DNA of 64,000 nucleotides from Xenoacremonium recifei (GCA_012184525.1 WOFQ01000007.1:927448-991447); one strand, 5' to 3'; counted from the stretch's first letter, positions 1 through 11,603 are shown. Made by a program: numbers and translations. The notes: generated by a model not told the origin, from the sequence alone.

Positions 1-1033
1 TGGTCAGTCCTGAGAGTGGTTTAGAGCCTGATACTTTAGAAGCCTCATTGTACCAAGCGCGGAGGTTTGTGGAGTACGAGATCTCTCCGAAGGCATGGGC
101 GCCTGTTTGTCGATCATCAAGTTCATCCCGTCCAGCAACAGCTTCCAAAACGAGAGCTGTGTCCCATACCGTCTTACATAGAGGGCCGACATGGTCAAGC
201 ACAGGCTCGCAGCTGATTACACCTGTGTATGGAATAAGCCCATAAGTTGCTTTCAATCCCACCAGACCACAGAACGCTGCAGGAACTCGGATAGAACCTC
301 CTTGGTCTGCGCCCAGTCCCATGTCTACCTGCACTGAGTGTGTGCTCCCTTCTGTAACTCTTTGGCATCCAACCAGAGCAGCGACGCCAGACGACGAACC
401 TCCTGCAGAGTATCCTTTGGCCCATGGATTGAAGACGGGACCGACTGCCGCTGTGTTGCTAACTGTTGCGCAACTCAAAGCTTCACAGGTCGCAGTTCCT
501 ACAATACGGCCTCCGGCTTTCAGGATCCTGTCAACCACCGTTGCGTCCATCTGAGGAGTCCACGCTTGAGTCGCGTCCATTCCATTCAGTTGCGGTATGT
601 CGGCCACGCATATGTTATCCTTTACCACAACATTTCTCCCACTCAATAACCCCGAAGTTGTTTCTGAATAATTATTGATACTAACCTTTTTGTCTTCAAT
701 GGTAAAGCGATATGACCACGGAAATCCCAGACCATCTACCTCTGTGCCTGGTTCGATGTTCTGCCGTGGATATTGCTCTCGGTTCGGCTCCGGTTGCCAA
801 TCCTCTAACCGAGATAGCTCTTCAAAGGTATCATATGAAGCAGCCAGAAGCACATGCAAGGCATCTATTTCGCTTTCATCCACCTTAAAGCCTAACTTGG
901 CGGCGGTGGCTTGGACCTCGCTAGGCTTAACGGGGTTATCTCTGAATGTTTTGTTAGTAAAGCAAGGATGAAATCGTTAGTGGCAGGGCGGGCTGCTCGC
1001 TCACTTGGAAACTTCACTAGAAACCACGGACAT
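1..1033 (-). CDS. Amidase-signature family amidase, 3' end cut off by window edge
   Basis: Amide hydrolase of the amidase-signature (AS) family. About 323 N-terminal residues are present and the reading frame runs open off the left edge. Exon 1 is 1005-1033 and a 63-nt intron lies at 942-1004 (GTGAGC donor, TACTAAC branch, CAG). Exon 2 is 1-941. All parts of the AS catalytic triad are visible: Lys117 in VVKDN, the cis-Ser in GGSSSG (190-195) and the nucleophile Ser226 in DQGGSIRVP. The DQGGSIR-PAAFCG form and the later VPYTG-like stretch resemble, from memory, the bacterial stereoselective amidase branch more than fungal acetamidases. About nine extra residues lie between GGSSSG and the nucleophile loop. 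The N-terminal 110 residues are a helical extension with no signal peptide, so it is probably cytosolic. The gene is divergent from the aminotransferase at 1343. Substrate is unknown. Confidence 0.88.
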
Positions 1034-1342
1034 TGCTGCAACAAAAAGGTGGTAATCCAAGAAATAATATGGAGCTAGCTCATTGAACCTGATATTCTAT
1101 TTCCGTTTTGCGTTGATTCTTATTACTGTATTGTTCTTTAGAAGCTGTCAGCGGAGCCCCCATCAAATTGACTCGTGTCGGACTTCAACGTAGAATGTCC
1201 GACAAACAAACTGCTTTTTTTATTAGCCTAGAGAAATCAGAATTCCGATGCTACTTAAATGATCTATTACTTAGATCTCATTATCGCTTTCATTAATCGG
1301 AGTGCGCTAACTAGTCAATACCCATCCAAATTTTGACACAGC
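1034..1342. promoter_or_regulatory. Shared promoter of amidase (-) and aminotransferase (+)
   Basis: A 309-bp interval between two divergent start codons. It is AT-rich (AATAATA and TTATTAC stretches) and holds one AreA-type GATA core on the minus strand (TTATCG at 1281-1286, read as CGATAA). The head-to-head layout suggests co-regulation, which is inference. No other clear motif is seen. Confidence 0.45.
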
Positions 1343-2733
1343 ATGATTGCCAAAATCCAGGACAATCTGGAGCACATCAATCTTCAGGGTGGTTGGCCTA
1401 CTCCACGGCTTCATCCATGCGAAGCCATAAGCCAATCTACATCTGCGGTTTTCCGTGACGAGAACATTGCCACACAGCTTTGTTATGGTCCCGAACTTGG
1501 GAGCAAATCGTTTCGCACCAACATCGCCGAGTGGTTGACCACGGTTTATCGACCAGTTTCCGGCGCGGTCTCGGCAGAACGCATTGACATAACCAACGGC
1601 GCTTCAAATGGCTTGAGCTGTGTTCTGCAGAAATTCTCCGATCCTCACTATACCAAGGGAGTTTGGATGGTAGAGCCAACCTATTTTCTCGCCTGTCCGA
1701 TATTCCGTGATGCCGGACTTGCTGGTAAAATCTTTGGAGTTCCAGAAGGAGAAGATGGAATTGATCTCAATTTTCTGAGACGACGCCTCAATGAGGTAGA
1801 TGAAAATAACCCTGAATCGCTTCCCACGAAGACCAATGAAGGCGGCTACTCCAAAATCTACCGGCACATCATCTATCTGATTCCAACCTTCTCAAATCCA
1901 AGTGGCAGGACGATGGGCATCCAAACACGTCAAGATATCATCGAACTGGCACGACAATATGATGCACTGGTCGTTTCAGATGATGTATATGACGTGCTCC
2001 GGTGGCCAACTTGCAAGGAAACACCGTTGGATACCTCAGTTCCGTGTACTTCGCGTCTTGTCGACGTGGACAGGGAGCTGCCAGGCGCCTCACAATGGGG
2101 CAACGCTGTGAGTAACGGCTCTTTTTCGAAGATCATTGCACCCGGAATCCGAGTTGGGTGGCTTGAAGGAACCCCAACCTTCATATCAGGTATCGGAACT
2201 GTGTAAGTAAACCCATTCATTTGACAAAAAGGTCTCTAATGTTATGTAGTGGCGCATCTGTATCCGGAGGATGCCAGGGTCATTTCGCTTCACTTATCGT
2301 GAATCAACTCCTGGCTAGCGGATCACTCTCAAAGCACATCAATTCAGTTTTGATTCCAACCTACAGGCGAAGATGGCAAGCTATGACTGAGGCCATCAAG
2401 ACTCACCTTTACCCTCTTTCCGTCCGCATCTTAGCAAACGAAAGCGAGGAGTTTAGTGGTGGATTCTTCCTATACGTGACATTCGCAGAATGCTCTGTCG
2501 ATGGTCCCACGATTGCAGAGGTAGCTCTTCGAGACTACAATTTGAGAATTGCACCGGGTTCTATCTTCAGTGTCTCTGATGACCCGATGAGTAAAGAGAG
2601 GGGGTTGACTGGCTACTATCACGGTGCACGACTATGCTGGGCTTGGCATGAAGAAGATGTTATTGTCCAGGGCATACAAAGGTTGGCCCAAGCAATCAGG
2701 CAGGCGCAAGCAGAGTCAAGTCCATCGCCATAA
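1343..2733 (+). CDS. PLP-dependent class I/II aminotransferase (fold type I)
   Basis: Transaminase moving an amino group between an amino acid and a 2-oxo acid. Exons 1343-2202 and 2250-2733 are joined over a 47-nt intron (GTAAGT...TAG), giving 447 residues. Fold-type I landmarks are present: the NPSGR segment (185-189), the cofactor Asp in SDDVYD (212-217), the Schiff-base lysine Lys263 in SFSKIIAPG and the following GIRVGW. The spliced junction reads GTVGASVSGGCQGHF, matching the SGG-x-SHF region of 2-aminoadipate or aromatic aminotransferase-like proteins (yeast YER152C type). There is no N-terminal HTH domain as in MocR regulators. Neighbours (amidase, permease) suggest amino-nitrogen recycling, but the amino donor cannot be read from sequence. 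Confidence 0.9.
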
Positions 2734-3332
2734 GCTATAGAGGATGTTATATTTACCAATAAGGCAAGCAGATGATAAATAGAATTTATTTAAGAGTGAA
2801 TTCTTGAACATAAAGTCAAGACGTGGGCTTTAGCCTAGTAGCACATTCTATATTTGGCCACAAATTTGCACTTGACTACTTTCCTACGCATACACCGTAT
2901 CTGCTCAACCGTGGTCGGAGAAAGGCTGAGAGCACATAAAAATATGTAAAGGAAGAACACTCTCATGCTGACCGCCATTCCCGGACTGTGTAGACTAACA
3001 AATCATGCTTCACAATGAGAGTAATGCTATGTTGCTCAAGGATCGGCTATAGATAAGGAAGAAAGGCTAATCCATAGTTCTAGAGCCTAGAACGGTCGGA
3101 TAAGAGTACAGTGGCCAAAAATGCCCTGATTCAATAGGAGGCGCGCAAGCCGCCGGACTTGATAAGACAATGTCCGACAGTGCGCCCCTCCCCCGGAATC
3201 AACGGCCTACCAATCATATTTCCTTGGGCCTCTTGTTTGGTAGGTATAAGGAGAGTTGGAAGACCACTCGGCATGGCCTTCATTTCGTAATACTCACACA
3301 CATCATAATTCAACCTTTCTTTCGTCGCGGTC
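2734..3332 (+). promoter_or_regulatory. Intergenic region and NCS1 permease promoter with GATA sites
   Basis: This 599-bp stretch holds the 3' flank of the aminotransferase and the permease promoter. Three matches to the fungal nitrogen regulator (AreA/NIT2) core HGATAR lie on the plus strand: TGATAA at 2773, AGATAAG at 3051-3057 and TGATAAG at 3160-3166. The last two are 109 bp apart and within 290 bp of the start codon. This fits nitrogen-repressible expression of a nitrogen-source transporter; regulation itself is inference. Confidence 0.45.
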
Positions 3333-5071
3333 ATGGCTCGGATGCAACTTCAATTCTCGTGGGAATCTCTCAAGCAAAGGCTTGAGGCTCCTCCTAGTCG
3401 GTCCGCAACAAACAATCCAGAGCAGGGCAAACGTCACTCTTGGTCCAATAATGATCTGGATCCGACGAGACTCGAGCTCCGAACGTGGACATGGGTTCAC
3501 TACTTCTCTTTCTGGCTGGCCTCGTCTTTTGCAACCGGCACTTGGACTACCGGCAGCGCAATGATAGCGCTGGGTATGCCATGGTATGCCGCATGGTTTG
3601 CAGTTGTGGTATCTCACATAATTGGAGCTTTTCTCCTTGTGGGAAACGGCCGCGGTCCTGCTGCGTACCACATTGGATTTCCTGTCTATGTCAGAGCTAG
3701 CTTCGGCATGTGGGGGAGTTACTTCGCAATCGTCTCGCGTTGTGTTGTGGTAAGTCATGTCTCCTGTTCAATACATAGCGAGATGCTGATGCTCCAAGAC
3801 AGGCAGCTATTTGGTTCTCCGTCAATGCCTTCTATGGAGCTAACTTTGTCTCCATTTGCATCCGGTGCATTTGGCCCTCGTGGAACTCAGTCTCAAACAC
3901 AATCCCAGAAAGCCAGGGCATCACCACTCAACTGATGGTGGCACTGCTAATTTTCTGTGTGCTCTCCTTGCCATTTGTGTTCATTCATCCTTCGAAACTC
4001 AACTGGTATTTTGTTGCCAAGTCATGCATGGTAGGCCCTGCCTGCTTTGCGGTGCTGATCTGGGCGGTGGTCCTCAACGGCGGATCGATTGGTCCCAGCT
4101 TCCAGGTCTCTCCAGAGATAAGCAACTCCAACTACTACGGCTGGCTTTGGATGAGTGCCCTCAACTCCGGCTTCGGAGGTTGCTCTGCTCTGATCGTGGC
4201 CCAGGCAGATATTGCCCGCTGGGCGCGCACTCCGAGTGACCAAACATGGTCACAGCTCATCACGTACCCCTTCTTCAGTGCACTCCCTGCGTTATTCGGG
4301 ATTCTGGTTGCCAGTGCCACCTCTAATTTCTGGGGCAAGGCATATTGGAATCTTTGGGATGTGTTGACCGCCGCTTTGGATTACTATGAGATGTCACCCG
4401 CATCTCGTGGTCTTGTCTTCCTGGCTTCATTTGCCTTCGTGGTGGCAGTTGTTGGAACCAACGTGGCCGCTAACTCGCTCCCATTCGGTAGTGACATTGC
4501 TGGGTTGCTTCCGAGATGGCTTAACATCCGTCGAGGCCAAGTTCTCTGCCTTCTTCTTACCTTCCCCATTGTCCCGTGGAAGATCGTCAAGAGTGCTAAG
4601 TCTCTCTTGACATTCCTTTCAGGATACTCCATTCTGATGGGACCATTCGCAGCAATCTGCATAACGGACTATTTCTTCGTCCGCAGAGGCAACATCTGGA
4701 TCAAAGAGATGTACATTGGCTCCACAGAATCTCGCTATTGGTATTACAGAGGATTCAACCTACGGGCTTTTGCAGCATGGATCATTGGCGTGCTTCTTCC
4801 GTTTCCCGGCTTCATAGCTACGTTTGGCACCGTTTCTGTCTCGACCGGCGGTGAACACTTATGGGAAATGGGCTACCTGTTGGGCTTAGTCATGAGTGGC
4901 CTGACATACTATATTCTTAGCATCGTGTTTCCTCCGGCCACGCCGGAGAAGTCGCTCAAGTTCGAGGAGTTGTCAATGGAAGATGAAGAGGTCATCGAGG
5001 CCATTGACGGGTCTAAAGATGTTGACTTTGGACACAAAGGACCCGGAGAGAAGGTTTCAACTCTTGTATAA
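3333..5071 (+). CDS. NCS1-family permease (Fur/allantoin-uracil-purine type)
   Basis: Plasma-membrane proton symporter of the nucleobase-cation-symport-1 family. Exons 3333-3749 and 3803-5071 flank a 53-nt intron (GTAAGT...ACAG); the product is 561 residues with about 12 hydrophobic segments. Family features: the N-terminal NNDLDPTRLELRTW segment just before TM1, GTWTTGSAMIALGMPW in TM1, and GFPVYVRASFGMWGS in the TM3 region, which is the NCS1 substrate-site neighbourhood. The C-terminal tail is acidic (EELSMEDEEVIEAIDG), as in endocytosis-regulated transporters. The Fur-like branch transports uracil, allantoin, uridine, thiamine or related compounds; which one cannot be told. ATG 3333 is used, and a second Met lies 3 codons downstream. 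The promoter carries GATA sites, consistent with nitrogen control. Confidence 0.9.
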
Positions 5072-5602
5072 GAGGAAAACCAAAGATAGTTTCGTTGATT
5101 TGTTTGTAGCCAATATTGAGAATAGGGGTTTATCGGAGTGAACCGGGCGACACTCATCTTGGTGAATCCCCTTGTTTCCTTCAGTAAATAGTACTTTAGC
5201 ATATCAAAATATGCAAAGTAGCACCATACCCCACTCTATACAAGTTCAACTAATGTTATGCTGTTTCTAATCCTATTTCATAACGTTATTTCCATCGAAA
5301 ACAACCCCATCGGCGTTAGGAAAGGGGTTTGTAACAAAACTGCTTTGGTAGTGCCTCGGAGGGTTCATTGGGCCAGTGCCGAATTGTGGCGTTTTTAGCG
5401 CATCCTTCTTCCAGTACCTTTTGGGTAACACTTGGACGATCCGGACCATCTCCGTAAACCGTCGCCGATTGACTATATTTTTATAAAACGAGGACCATAT
5501 TGAGAGAAGTCATGGATTTACACAGCTCAGCATTTCTATCTACTTCTTTTCCAAACCACCTACTTTACTCAACCATCAAGTCCTCTTTTTAAATTTGCCG
5601 CC
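5072..5602 (+). other. Intergenic: permease 3' flank and MDR promoter
   Basis: 531 bp without a gene. A TATA-like TATATTTTTATAAAA lies at about 5474-5488, some 115 bp before the start codon. One CCTCGG (5354-5359), the core bound by CTF1/FarA-type factors, is present and is followed by an inverted CCAAT (ATTGGG). The leader just before the ATG is C/T-rich. Confidence 0.4.
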
Positions 5603-6729
5603 ATGAAGCAGTGGACTCTCAGCGGAGATATAGGTGCCGAGCGCCTTGAACTAGAAGAGGTGGAGATCCCGGAGGTCGGTGATTATGATGTTTTGGTCAA
5701 ATTCCATGCTGCTTCGTTGAACTATAGAGATGTCATGCTTTCACAGGTATGGGTGTTCTTATATGAACTCAGAATGGACGTCTGATTGTAGATAGGGAAG
5801 CTACTCTTGGGGACGTGTACCCAAGATCGTGCCCGTGTAAGTGGTCAAAGTGCTGATTATTCCTTCACAGCTCTAACCCATTCATTAGCTCGGATGGCGC
5901 GGGAGAGGTCTACCAAGTGGGCTCTAAGGTAACGAAGTTCCAAAAAGGACAGCGGGTGATGCCGACATTCTCGCAAACCTTCATGTCAGGGAAGATGAGC
6001 ATGTCCGACGCTTTTCAGACACTCGGTTCTCACGTTAACGGCGTCATGCGGGAATATGGTTCCTTTCATGAGAACGGTCTCCTTGAAGTTCCGTCTCATC
6101 TCTCCTATGAGGAGGCAGCAACTCTCCCTTGTGCAGGTGTCACCGCCTGGAACTCATTGTACGGGCTCAGGTCCTTGCGCGCGGGCGATGTTGTCCTGAC
6201 GCAGGGGTCTGGAGGCGTGAGTGTGTTTGCGCTGCAGTTTGCCAAAGCCGCCGGTGCACAAGTCATCAGCACGACTAGCACCCCGGAGAAGGCAGAGAAG
6301 CTCAAAGAATTAGGCGCGCACCATGTCATCAACTACAAAGAGATTCCAGAATGGGGTGCAGAGGCCAAACGTCTTTCTCTTGGTGGGAGAGGTACCGACT
6401 TTGTAGTTGACATCGGCGGATTGGATACGCTTGTGCAGAGTTCTCAAGCCGCCGCAGTAGACTCGGTAGTTGCTGTCATTGGGAGGAATGCTGAGCCATC
6501 GGACGGAAGTATGCCCGTCTGGCATCCGCACGCCACGCTACATCTGACTCGCCGAATCTTGGTTGGGAACAAGGCTCAGTTTGAAGAAATGAACAGGGCG
6601 ATTGAGGTGAACCAGATTCATCCAGTTGTGGACTCGAGGCGTTTCAACTTTAAGGAGTTTCCGCAGGCTCTTGAGTACGTCTCTGAGAGCAAGCACCTTG
6701 GCAAGGTCGTCATCAAGATCTCAGAGTAA
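5603..6729 (+). CDS. MDR-superfamily oxidoreductase (quinone reductase/Zn-less ADH type)
   Basis: NAD(P)H-dependent medium-chain dehydrogenase/reductase, 341 residues. Exons are 5603-5746, 5796-5836 and 5889-6729; introns of 49 and 52 nt. Joining them gives NYRDVMLSQGSYSWGRVPKIVPVSDGAGEV in two pieces, matching the GroES-like domain of this family. The Rossmann part has the glycine-rich GSGGVSVFALQFAKAAGA, followed by STSTPEKAEKLKELGAHHVINY. The usual catalytic zinc ligands (Cys near residue 40, GHE) are absent, so it groups with zinc-independent quinone oxidoreductase or zinc-type ADH-like proteins. Start context GCCGCC-ATG is strong. It lies between the permease and a Zn2Cys6 factor; substrate unknown. 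Confidence 0.9.
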
Positions 6730-7515
6730 ATATGAAAGATAGAACCTTGATGGAGAATACTGGGCTTGGATTATCGTAGGGTTTCTTCCCCAGAGGGTTT
6801 TCCCTATGAAATCTCGGGGGATTGAAGTTTATATATCATTCCACCGACAACAAAGAGCAACTTTCCATTGAGGAATCACACAAAGAACTTTTCCCTATTC
6901 TCATGGCTCAATCAGACATCATGATCAACTTGACTCTAGGTATACATAGAGCTTTTGTGCTTTCATAAAAAGCAGGTTTCACAACTTCGAATGAGGAAGT
7001 TATGCACGAATTCGGCGCTAATCATCTGTGCTTTGCATCCCACTTATATGCAAAAGCCTGGTTTTTCTCAAGTACTTATATGAACAAAATGCACTTGCCT
7101 GATATTAAGACACGGGAATTTCTTACAATTCCTATCACTCCGTGACCTCACCGGAATTTCCGGACTTCGCCTTATCTCACAGAATACGTTCGGAGCAGGG
7201 GCCGCCGAGCTCGCACGCGTCTATTCTTACCCCACATCTGTGCCAACCAATCAGGACCTGCAGCTACGAGTTTTAATCGGGCATCCGGAGAACCCCACGC
7301 CAGACTTAGCCTGGGCTGGATCCCCGATTTCTCCCTCTCCAAGGCCCCGGGCTGCTTACCCCACGCTCTTCTTCGTGTCTGGATCATCTCCCGTTCCGAA
7401 TGACATGCTGAATCTTCAATGAGCTCGATTTGGTTGCTGCTCCCTGTATACATCGTCGTTTGAGCTGCTACCGCTCCTCACTGTCAGTGCCGCTGCTGCG
7501 GCCGCGATCGCTGAC
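6730..7515. other. Intergenic: MDR 3' flank and Zn2Cys6 factor promoter
   Basis: 786 bp. The first 400 bp are AT-rich 3' flank. From about 7140 the sequence turns GC-rich and C/T-rich, typical of a fungal 5' leader, up to the ATG at 7516. Small open frames there look non-coding. Confidence 0.35.
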
Positions 7516-10290
7516 ATGTCAGATTCGCACCAGGACTTCAGCTTCCCCCCCGAAATCGCCACCGCGCCGACTCACGCGGAACCTCAGTCTCAATCTCAGC
7601 TTCAGCCCCAGCCTCAGATCCAGACTCAGACTCATGGGCAAACTCCCCGTCCGCACAAGAAGGCGCCCTGGGCATGTCTCCAATGCCGCGCCCGCAAGGT
7701 CCGATGTGATGTCTCGCAAACTGGCGGCGGTCCGTGCTCGAGATGCCGTCGCAATGGCGAAACTTGTCTCGAGCATCCTTCTGATCAGAGAGCGTGAGTG
7801 TCCCCTAAATATCTTGTCGTAAGCTATCGTCAGCGGGGCTGGATTACTGACTCTCACTAGAATTCTGCGACGAAGGAGGAAAGAGGCTGCTGCTGCTGCG
7901 AACAATCTCGCCATGAACGACTATGTCAGGGTGCTCTCACCTTCTCGCGATACAGGTCTTCCGGCAGCAGAGACGATTGGCATCCCGCAACCCATGGCAT
8001 CCCACTCATCTGGCGCCGTTCACCCTACATCAGGTCTCTCGGACTTTTCGTCGGCTGCAGTATTCTATCTCAACTACCAGTTCCTCGACATTGGGAACAT
8101 CGAGAACCTTATTTCAGGGGACATTGACTACCTCGAACTGCAAGGCTGTTTTCTCGTCCCAAGGCGCGAGGTTCTCGATGATATTGTCGAGCAGTACTTT
8201 TTACACGTCCACCCTCTTCTTCCCCTCTTCAACGAGACCGATTTCTGGAAAATGTACGATCAACGAGGCCCTGCCGACCCCTCAACCCCCAAGATGTCTC
8301 TTCTTGTCTTTCAAGCCCTCATGTTCGCCTCGTGTAACGTAAGTTCACTGACAATAATACTAAAAAGGAATTATGGTTGATAGTTGTAGTTTACGTCGTC
8401 CGAGACAATCAAGAATCTCGGGTTCTCTGGTATCCGTCAAGCGAAAGCAAGCTTCTATCGCAAGGCCAAGGTGCGTTGATCCTAATATGGCGCAGGCGAT
8501 TCTTTCAGTTAGCTCACTATATCACAGCTTCTATTTGACTTCGAGACTGAATCATCGCCAATTCGCATTGCCCAAGCCGCCCTCCTCCTCTCTTATCGCC
8601 CCTCATACGCTACCCGTGGGATTAAACGGCCAAACACCACGTGGCTCACCACCGCGATCCAGAACGCCACAGTCGCGGGCGCCCATCAGTATGCCTCATT
8701 TCAAGCAGGCCCTTCAATGACTGCAGACGAAGCGCAAAAACACCAGAACAACCTCAAACGTCTATGGTGGTGTTGCATTATTCGTGATCGGGTTCTACCT
8801 CTATGCGTCAGGAGGAACATCCAGATCGACCGCACACGTTTCAACTTCGCCATCAACCCTCCTTTGCGGTATGCCGATTTTGAAGATGAGATCAATCACA
8901 GTCGAGTTTACGATGCCAAGACCAAGAGTCATCTGGGCCGGGTATTAGAGCGATTCGTCGAGCTATGCATCGTGCTCACCGATGTTTTGGGCATGGCGTA
9001 CCCTCTTGATGAGCAGCGAGTCGACGGGAGCACTGCAGTTCTGGACACGTCCAAGATTTGGCGAGCAAAGAATTCTCTCCGCGAATGGGAAAAGGACGCA
9101 AAACTGCGGCTGTCCGATTTGACCGATCCTGGGACAGACGCGTGGCACACGGATGAGAATACTTTTCCGCATGAGTCGGTTACGTTGTACATTGATCTTG
9201 TGCACATGTATTATCAGTATGAGCCAACCCTGTCCTTCTTCCCCTCGCCTTCCGGTAGGCTAATCATATCCACAGCTCTGCTTGGCTCGCTCTCTGCCAT
9301 TATGAAGCTCTCATTCTCTCAAGCAATACGGGACTGGCTTACAACAGCATGTCGGATCTCTCATCGGCAACATCCCAGAATCAGAAAGAGTTGCAAGAAG
9401 CCGCTTCTTCTGTGACCAAATGTCTCGAGAGGCTGAACCAGCTGCGACTCGACCGCTGGCTACCCAGTAGTGCAGTTGCTTGCACTGCGACGCCTTTGGT
9501 CCTACACATTCTTGATGTCAAATTGTCGTCCTTGGGATCCTCAAGTCAACCGAATGAGTCTGGCGATGAACACGCACAAAAACACCGTCGCCTCAAGGTC
9601 TTAATTGATGCCATGAAAACGTACCATCCACAGTACGATGGCGTGGACTTTGTCGTTGGTGCTGTTCGCCACATAATCGACCTGGTGCAGTTGGAGGGAC
9701 TGAAACCCGTTATGGGACCCCCTACAAGAGAGTCACTCGAGTGGAAAGACATCTTGAGCATGAATCCAAATCTATACCTCCGTCTGGCGCTCACCATCGA
9801 CCTCAGCCTTAGCAAGGACCGACTCGCCGAGGAGGTTGACTTTCCTCCGAACCTCCGTGGGCTCTTCGCAGGGGAACTCAGTCCGCTTGGAGCGCTGCTC
9901 TCCCAAGGCGGCCAAAATTGGCCGGTGGCGAACATGCCCTCGGGCTCGATGAACGGCCAGGCAGATTCCGCAGCGATATCATCAACCATGGACGAATGGC
10001 TGAAATGGGGCCAGAAACACAGCCTCTCAACCACCGCAGCGGAACATAACATAGACCCTATGACCTTAGCATCCGAACCGAAAGTGGACGTACATATGCA
10101 GCAGACGGACCATCCTCCGAATGGTTCCAATGATCAGCTCGACGATTCTCCGAAGGACGGGATAGACGACACAAGTTCGTGCGACGATCCCGGATTTAGT
10201 ATCGAGGATTTTGTGGGAGAAGTCGTGGGTGCCTTTTCCGAGTTTGAGGAAGCTTCATTTATGGATGATTGTATTCGAGCCGCTCTATAA
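7516..10290 (+). CDS. Zn2Cys6 transcription factor, CTF1/FarA/FarB-like
   Basis: Nuclear DNA-binding regulator of 846 residues. Five exons: 7516-7793, 7861-8338, 8390-8470, 8528-9216, 9276-10290; introns 51-67 nt. The binuclear zinc cluster uses Cys54, 57, 64, 74, 77 and 84 (C-x2-C-x6-C-x9-C-x2-C-x6-C), preceded by a Gln/Pro-rich N-terminus (22-48) and followed by a basic LRRRRKEA stretch. The fungal-specific TF domain follows: LELQGCFLVPRREVLDD, then QYFLHVHPLLPLF and, across exons 3-4, FASCNFTSSETIKNLGF and RLWWCCIIRDRVL. These match the cutinase/fatty-acid regulators CTF1-alpha/beta and FarA/FarB. The C-terminus is acidic (DDSPKDGIDDTSSCDD, DFVGEVVGAFSEFEEA), a plausible activation domain. 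The exact target regulon is not known. Confidence 0.92.
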
Positions 10291-10606
10291 GAATTGTTTC
10301 GAGAGTGTTAAGGGACAGGCGCATTATTAGGAGGCAGATTATATCCACGGGATTTGACGTCAGGAGCAAAATCTACGACCCAGCGGCAAGGATTTTGGAA
10401 ATACCAAATACATACTTTTTTCGTGAGCGCCAGCTGGCTCGTTCTCATGTTGCCAGCACGCTGCTCTGTCATTGTTGTAGTTTGTCGCCGCCCGTGAGTG
10501 TGGTCTCTAGGTCCAGTCTAGATGGTATAGCGGGGCAAGAAGAGCAAAATCAGGCGTTCTCTTACCATCACATTTTATCATCCAACATCATCTTTAATTA
10601 TCGAGA
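10291..10606 (+). other. Intergenic: factor 3' flank and aldolase promoter
   Basis: 316 bp between two genes on the same strand. No distinct motif was seen apart from a short AT-rich leader (ATTTTATCATCCAACATC) just before the ATG at 10607. Confidence 0.35.
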
Positions 10607-11603
10607 ATGGGCTCAGAATCGGGTATTGGGCATCCCTCACGGGAGACAAATCGCACCCTAGCCATCCTCGATGCTGCGACTCGTGGAGGTTACGGTGTTC
10701 TCGCCGCTGTCTGGTCCGTTTGCCTGATCCCCCGCACGAGTAATGCATGTTGATAAGGCGTCTCAATAGCTACAACATTGAACACTTGACGTCCCTCGTC
10801 CGCGCAGCCGAGGCCAAGCGATCGCCGCTGATCCTGCTGCTGTTCCCGTCGACACTTCAGCAGCTCCCTACGCTAGCATGGGCGGCTGAGGCCGCGATCA
10901 AAGCAGCATCTGTGCCGCTGGCTCTACATCTCGATCACGCGCAGGATGCAGAGCAGATCCGCGATGTCGCGCTTAAACTCCCCTTTGACTCGATTATGGT
11001 TGACATGAGTCACTATGAGCATGAGGAGAATCTCGCGCGGACAAAGGAATTGGCCGAGTTGTGTCATGAGAGACGGGTCGCTGTTGAGGCCGAAAGCGGG
11101 CGCATCAATGGAGGAGAAGACGGCATCGCAGGCACAGGAGATCTAGAGGGTAAGTCACTCAGGCTTTTGAATCCGAAAAGATATCCTGGCCGCTAAAACG
11201 GTTGTTATCAGCGCTATTCACAAGCCCCCGCGATGTCGAAGACTTCTTGGCCGCCGGCATCGACATCCTGGCGCCCAGCATCGGCAATATCCACGGCGAT
11301 TACCCTTCGGCCGGGCCACAGCTGGACTTTGAGCGGCTGTCGAGCGTCGGGCAGCAGATACGCGACCGCATGTATCTGGCGCTGCACGGGACCAATGATT
11401 TTAGTCCTGAGATCATGCAGAGGTGCATAGCCGCGGGTGCGGTCAAGCTGAATGTCAACAAGTTGCTGCTGGAGGTGTGGAATTTGCATCTGAGAGCAAA
11501 TGTCGCGAAGCCGTTGACAGTGTTGATGGAGGAGGGCATGAAAGTGCTGCAGGCAGAGGTGGAGAGGTGGATGGATATTTGTGGGAGCAGTGGGAAGGCA
11601 TAG
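10607..11603 (+). CDS. Class II fructose-bisphosphate aldolase-like protein
   Basis: Zinc-dependent ketose-bisphosphate aldolase family, 292 residues. Exons 10607-10713, 10770-11149, 11212-11603; introns of 56 nt (weak GTCCGT donor) and 62 nt. Visible class II features: HLDHAQD with the first zinc His and the proton-donor Asp, EAESGRINGGEDG (the E-x-G-x-I-G-G-x-E-D motif with one changed residue), APSIGNIHGDYP and LALHGTND with the remaining zinc histidines, and AGAVKLNVNKLL for phosphate binding. It is shorter than glycolytic fungal FBA (about 360) and closer in size to bacterial tagatose/ketose bisphosphate aldolases, so a non-glycolytic substrate is likely. It lies 316 bp downstream of the CTF1-like factor. 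Confidence 0.85.
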
